A program made the position numbers and the translations under genes. From NCBI GenBank assembly GCA_945871455.1, contig CAMBXJ010000146.1, positions 1 through 9,040 of the forward strand: 9,040 nt of DNA. Direction: 5' to 3'. Numbering within the stretch: position 1 is the stretch's first letter; every line of letters starts with the position of its first letter. The notes under the pieces are model-generated. The model was not told the DNA's origin. It did no database searches and saw only the letters and a list, made by a program, of their open reading frames with translations. Of this stretch, positions 6,615-9,040 are shown piece by piece. This stretch comes from Asaia bogorensis (GTDB lineage: Bacteria > Pseudomonadota > Alphaproteobacteria > Acetobacterales > Acetobacteraceae).

Positions 6615-7412
6615 ATGGATATGTCAGGCAACGGCGGGTTTCCGGTGCGGTGGTTCCTGGGGGTGCCGTTCACCCCTCTGACACTGTCCGATGCCGCGCG
6701 CGCAATCGCCACGCGCGACCCGGATGCTCCGTTTGCTTTCGTGGTCACGCCCAATGCACAGCATGTCGTGGCGGTTTGGCGCGGCGACGCCCGCTTCCGC
6801 TCGGCGCATGATCAGGCCTGGATGGTACTGAACGACAGCCGGATTTTGGGCCTGCTGGCCGACCGGATGTTCCACGCACCGATGCCGGTCGCCGCTGGCA
6901 GCGATTTGACCGTCGATCTGTTCGCCCACCACATCCGACCGGACGACTCCCTGACCATCATCGGCGGCGGTGACGAAGTGGAGCGGCGGCTGCGCGACGA
7001 TCTCGGCATGCACCGGATCGCCCGCTTCGATCCGCCGATGGGCTTCTACAAGGACCCGACCGAGATGCAGCGCTGCGTCGACTTCGTGCTGGCCCATCCG
7101 GCCCGCTATGTGTTTCTGGCGGTTGGCGGACCGCAGTCGGAGCTGGTGGCGATCGCGATCCAGGCAACCGGCCGCGCCACCGGGGTGGGGTTGTGCATCG
7201 GCAGTTCCCTGCTGTTTGTGACAGGGGTCGTGCGGCGAGCGCCGGAACTGGTGCGGCGGCTGCATCTGGAAGCGCTGTGGCGTCTGGCGCTCAACCCGCG
7301 GCGGCACGCGCGGCGCGTCTTCGTCGAATCGCTGCCGGTGTTGTGGATCGCGCTACGCGTCCGGCTGACCCCGGCGAGCCGCCGGACGCATCGGCGGCCG
7401 GACCTCTCATGA
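6615..7412 (+). CDS. WecG/TagA/CpsF-family glycosyltransferase
   Basis: 265 residues from the ATG at 6615. The frame is also open from a TTG at 6606 and a GTG at 6609. The ATG is preferred because a GAGG (6601-6604) lies 10 bases upstream. Family motifs run in order: FVVTPNAQHVV (42-52), WMVLNDSRIL (69-78, with Asp74 at the catalytic-base position), AGSDLTVDLF (94-103), LTIIGGGDEVE (113-123), DPPMGFYKDP (139-148), YVFLAVGGPQSE (165-176), GVGLCIGSSLLFVTG (190-204), RRAPELVRRLHLEALWRLALNPRRHARR (207-234). These are membrane-associated inverting enzymes (GT26) that add a sugar to an undecaprenyl-diphosphate-linked acceptor. Some positions differ from the family pattern as I remember it: PQSE for P-[KR]-QE, SLLF for S-[LI]-DF, and LEALWRL for LEWL-RL. 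The donor sugar is unknown. It lies 24 bases after the co-polymerase gene and probably shares its transcript. Confidence 0.9.
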   Translation: MDMSGNGGFPVRWFLGVPFTPLTLSDAARAIATRDPDAPFAFVVTPNAQHVVAVWRGDARFRSAHDQAWMVLNDSRILGLLADRMFHAPMPVAAGSDLTVDLFAHHIRPDDSLTIIGGGDEVERRLRDDLGMHRIARFDPPMGFYKDPTEMQRCVDFVLAHPARYVFLAVGGPQSELVAIAIQATGRATGVGLCIGSSLLFVTGVVRRAPELVRRLHLEALWRLALNPRRHARRVFVESLPVLWIALRVRLTPASRRTHRRPDLS

Positions 7413-7456
7413 TCCGGGCTGTGCCGGCCGCCTTGAAATTCGGTCGGTCGGGATGA
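7409..7456 (+). other. Possible 15-codon bridging frame between glycosyltransferase and polymerase genes
   Basis: ATG at 7409 overlaps the glycosyltransferase stop as ATGA. The frame reads MIRAVPAALKFGRSG, and its TGA (7454-7456) overlaps the wzy-like ATG (7453-7455), again as ATGA. So it connects both neighbours with stop/start overlaps at each end, in a 40-base gap where the polymerase gene has no convincing Shine-Dalgarno. A relay of terminating ribosomes is a reasonable reading. The peptide itself need not have a function. Confidence 0.35.
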
Positions 7457-8766
7457 CCCGCGGGCTGTCGCTGGCGCCGCGGGGGCGAGTCCTGATGCCC
7501 GCGCGCGGCGTTGTTCTGGGACGGAGGGTAGGCCAGGACGATCCGGCCAGCGCGTCGTGGCGGGTCCTGGTCGTTCTGGGCATGCTGCCGATGTTCGCGC
7601 AGTGCTTCCATTACATGGTGGATATTCCGCCGCTTTACCTGCTGTCGAAGCTCTGGCCTTTCCTGATGGCGCCCGCGGCGGTCTGGGCGATGGCCTCGCT
7701 GGATATTCCCGCCAGGCTGATCCACCTGGCGCTGCTGGTCTGGTTGTTGGCGGCGACCCCCCTGATCAGCATCGCGAACCTGGGCAACAACTTCCCCGAT
7801 GCGATGGCGACCACGGTCAAGGTCTGGCCATTCACCTATGTCTTCTCCCTTGCCGCGATCCTCGCCTGGGCTCGGCCGGAACGTGCCACGTTGCGCGCCC
7901 AGATCCTGGGCCTGGGGATCGGCACCTTCGTGCTGATGACGCTGTTGTGGATCACCGTGCCGGCCAGCGCCTATGGCGGCACCGACCTAGAAACCAAGCT
8001 GTTCATGACGGATGTGGAGCGCGGCTACCGCATCTACATGCCGATGTTCTTCGGCGTCCTGTTGATCCTCTACCTGAACCGGTCGATGTGGGCGCGGTTC
8101 ACCTGGTGGAAGCCGGTCCTGATCGTCATCTGCTTCATCCTGATGCAGACCATCTACAAGCAGCGCACGGCGATCGCCGGGGTCGCGCTGGCGGTGGTCA
8201 TCGGCGGGCTGCTGAGCCTGCGGCGCTGGCGAGTCGCGGCGTTCATGCTGTGTGGTCTGATTGGTGGGCTGGGCCTGGCCTATCTCGCGGCGCGGTCGCA
8301 ATTCGTGTCCCAATTGCAGGACAATCTGGGCAACTCCCTGGCCGTGCGCCAGATCACCACCTACACCGCCTGGGACTATCTGGTGGCCGATCCGCTGCGC
8401 TGGGTCTTCGGCGTTGGGGCCACCACCCGGCTGGGCGAGGTCACGCTGGCGCAGTTGTTCAACAACCGCATGTTCTTTCTGGCCGATATCGGCTGGCTGG
8501 GGGTGTTGTTCGAGTATGGAGCGGTCGGGGTCTGCCTGATGCTGCTGGTGCATGGGATCGGGCTGGTCTACGCGATGCGGTGGGGCCGGCGCGACGATCC
8601 GCTGACGCAGGCTTTTGGCGACTACATCATCTATCTGATCGCGGTCTCGGTCGTGTATTCCGTCGTATTCACCCCGGGGGAGCTGGTGTCGATCATGGCG
8701 CTGAGTTTCTATTTTGCCCGGATGGAACCAATGCGGGCCGGCGGATTGACCGGTACCAGGGCGTAG
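7453..8766 (+). CDS. Wzy-like polysaccharide polymerase (O-antigen polymerase/ligase superfamily)
   Basis: 437 residues, strongly hydrophobic, with about 12 likely membrane segments (for example 37-52, 62-82, 87-107, 124-141, 148-170, 193-208, 219-234, 238-255, 262-280, 344-376, 388-405, 408-422). A large polar loop (about 281-343) precedes the motif PLRWVFGVGATT (314-325) and then FFLADIGWLGVLFEYGAVGV (341-360), the arrangement typical of Wzy/WaaL-type proteins. In the family the external loops hold the residues that join lipid-linked repeat units. The N-terminal 36 residues are Arg-rich and cytoplasmic. An alternative ATG at 7495 would remove 14 of them. The start at 7453 is kept because of the ATGA overlap with the bridging frame, but neither start has a good Shine-Dalgarno. 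Low sequence conservation in this family leaves polymerase versus ligase open. The flippase and co-polymerase nearby favour polymerase. Confidence 0.82.
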   Translation: MTRGLSLAPRGRVLMPARGVVLGRRVGQDDPASASWRVLVVLGMLPMFAQCFHYMVDIPPLYLLSKLWPFLMAPAAVWAMASLDIPARLIHLALLVWLLAATPLISIANLGNNFPDAMATTVKVWPFTYVFSLAAILAWARPERATLRAQILGLGIGTFVLMTLLWITVPASAYGGTDLETKLFMTDVERGYRIYMPMFFGVLLILYLNRSMWARFTWWKPVLIVICFILMQTIYKQRTAIAGVALAVVIGGLLSLRRWRVAAFMLCGLIGGLGLAYLAARSQFVSQLQDNLGNSLAVRQITTYTAWDYLVADPLRWVFGVGATTRLGEVTLAQLFNNRMFFLADIGWLGVLFEYGAVGVCLMLLVHGIGLVYAMRWGRRDDPLTQAFGDYIIYLIAVSVVYSVVFTPGELVSIMALSFYFARMEPMRAGGLTGTRA

Positions 8767-8810
8767 AGCGGTTTCACCCTGCCTGGAAACGGCAAACCGC
8801 TCCATCTCTT
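8766..8810 (+). terminator. Hairpin at the wzy stop codon, candidate terminator or dispersed repeat
   Basis: GAGCGGTTT (8766-8774) pairs perfectly with AAACCGCTC (8794-8802). GCC (8781-8783) and GGC (8791-8793) give an inner stem. A moderately T-rich stretch (TCTCTTTGTTT, ending 8815) follows, so the T-tract is interrupted. The first base of the stem is the last base of the polymerase TAG stop. It would end the plus-strand transcript. GAGCGGTTT-type hairpins directly after stop codons also occur as dispersed repeats in alphaproteobacteria (recollection, unchecked). Confidence 0.5.
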
Positions 8811-8840
8811 TGTTTGATCGCATGATTCTCGCACTGTTAC

Positions 8841-9009
8841 ACCAACCGACGTAACCGCTGACCTATGGGTGGCCGCTGTCATTGCGAGCGCAGCGAAGCA
8901 ATCCAGGGCAACCAACAGGATCGATAGTGCCAGGCCCCCTGGATTGCTTCGCTGCGCTCGCAAGGACAGCTTCCGTTGGTGCCATGGGTCACTGGTTCGG
9001 TCGGTTGGT
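8841..9009. repeat. Nested palindromic intergenic element (REP/MITE-like)
   Basis: A long hairpin has 34-base arms at 8875-8908 and 8937-8970 that pair with only one mismatch (A8881 against G8964), around a 28-base loop. The arm contains ATTGCGAGCGCAGCGAAGCA, a widely dispersed bacterial intergenic palindrome type. Outside it, ACCAACCGAC (8841-8850) is perfectly inverted as GTCGGTTGGT (9000-9009). Between outer and inner arms AACC, TGACC and ATGG blocks (8853-8868) match the complement of 8982-8997 with interruptions. So the whole 169 bases fold back on themselves. No gene or transposase frame is present in the 274 bases from 8767 to the window end. Confidence 0.75.
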
Positions 9010-9040
9010 ATTACGTTCCGCTCAGCGCGATCTTGGTTCT

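Noticed and set aside
7557..8825. 422-codon plus-strand frame overlapping the polymerase gene in another frame
   Set aside because: It lies over a convincing membrane protein and its own product is Gly/Arg/His-rich without any motif. It has no ribosome binding site.
8871..8970. Reading the 3' palindrome as a CRISPR unit or a tRNA/ncRNA gene
   Set aside because: There is one inverted pair, not spaced direct repeats, and no cloverleaf or T-loop pattern. The near-perfect 34-base arms fit a palindromic intergenic repeat.

Overview
This is a GC-rich window, probably from an alphaproteobacterium. Rhodospirillales/Acetobacteraceae-like is my guess, made from protein style only. It holds most of a Wzx/Wzy-type exopolysaccharide or capsule export and polymerisation locus, arranged as two divergent gene sets around an intergenic region at about 3669-3872.

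Minus strand, read from the centre towards position 1: a Wzx/MATE-like polysaccharide flippase (3668 to 2337), a GMC-family FAD-dependent oxidoreductase (2272 to 626), and a Wza-type outer-membrane polysaccharide export lipoprotein (626 to beyond position 1, 3' part outside the window). Plus strand, read from the centre outward: a small, probably exported protein of unknown function (3873-4274), a large polysaccharide co-polymerase of the Wzc/GumC/ExoP type whose C-terminal kinase-like domain lacks its ATP-binding motifs (4299-6590), a WecG/TagA/CpsF-family glycosyltransferase (6615-7412), and a Wzy-like polytopic polymerase (7453-8766). A hairpin that may act as a terminator starts on the wzy stop codon. 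The remaining 3' part holds a large nested palindromic repeat (about 8841-9009) with no gene in it.

The parts fit one pathway. The glycosyltransferase adds a sugar to a lipid-linked repeat unit, the flippase moves the unit across the inner membrane, the Wzy-like protein polymerises it, and the co-polymerase and Wza control chain length and carry the polymer out. The GMC oxidoreductase is the least expected member and may oxidise a sugar or lipid-linked intermediate. The initiating phosphoglycosyltransferase and most glycosyltransferases are not in the window.

The features most worth a second look are the kinase-dead co-polymerase with glycine-rich and proline-rich repeat insertions, the unknown small exported protein at the head of the plus-strand set, very short reading frames bridging three gene junctions, a 10-bp perfect inverted repeat in the divergent promoter region, and the nested palindrome at the 3' end. 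I did not find RNA genes, CRISPR arrays, transposase genes or phage genes.
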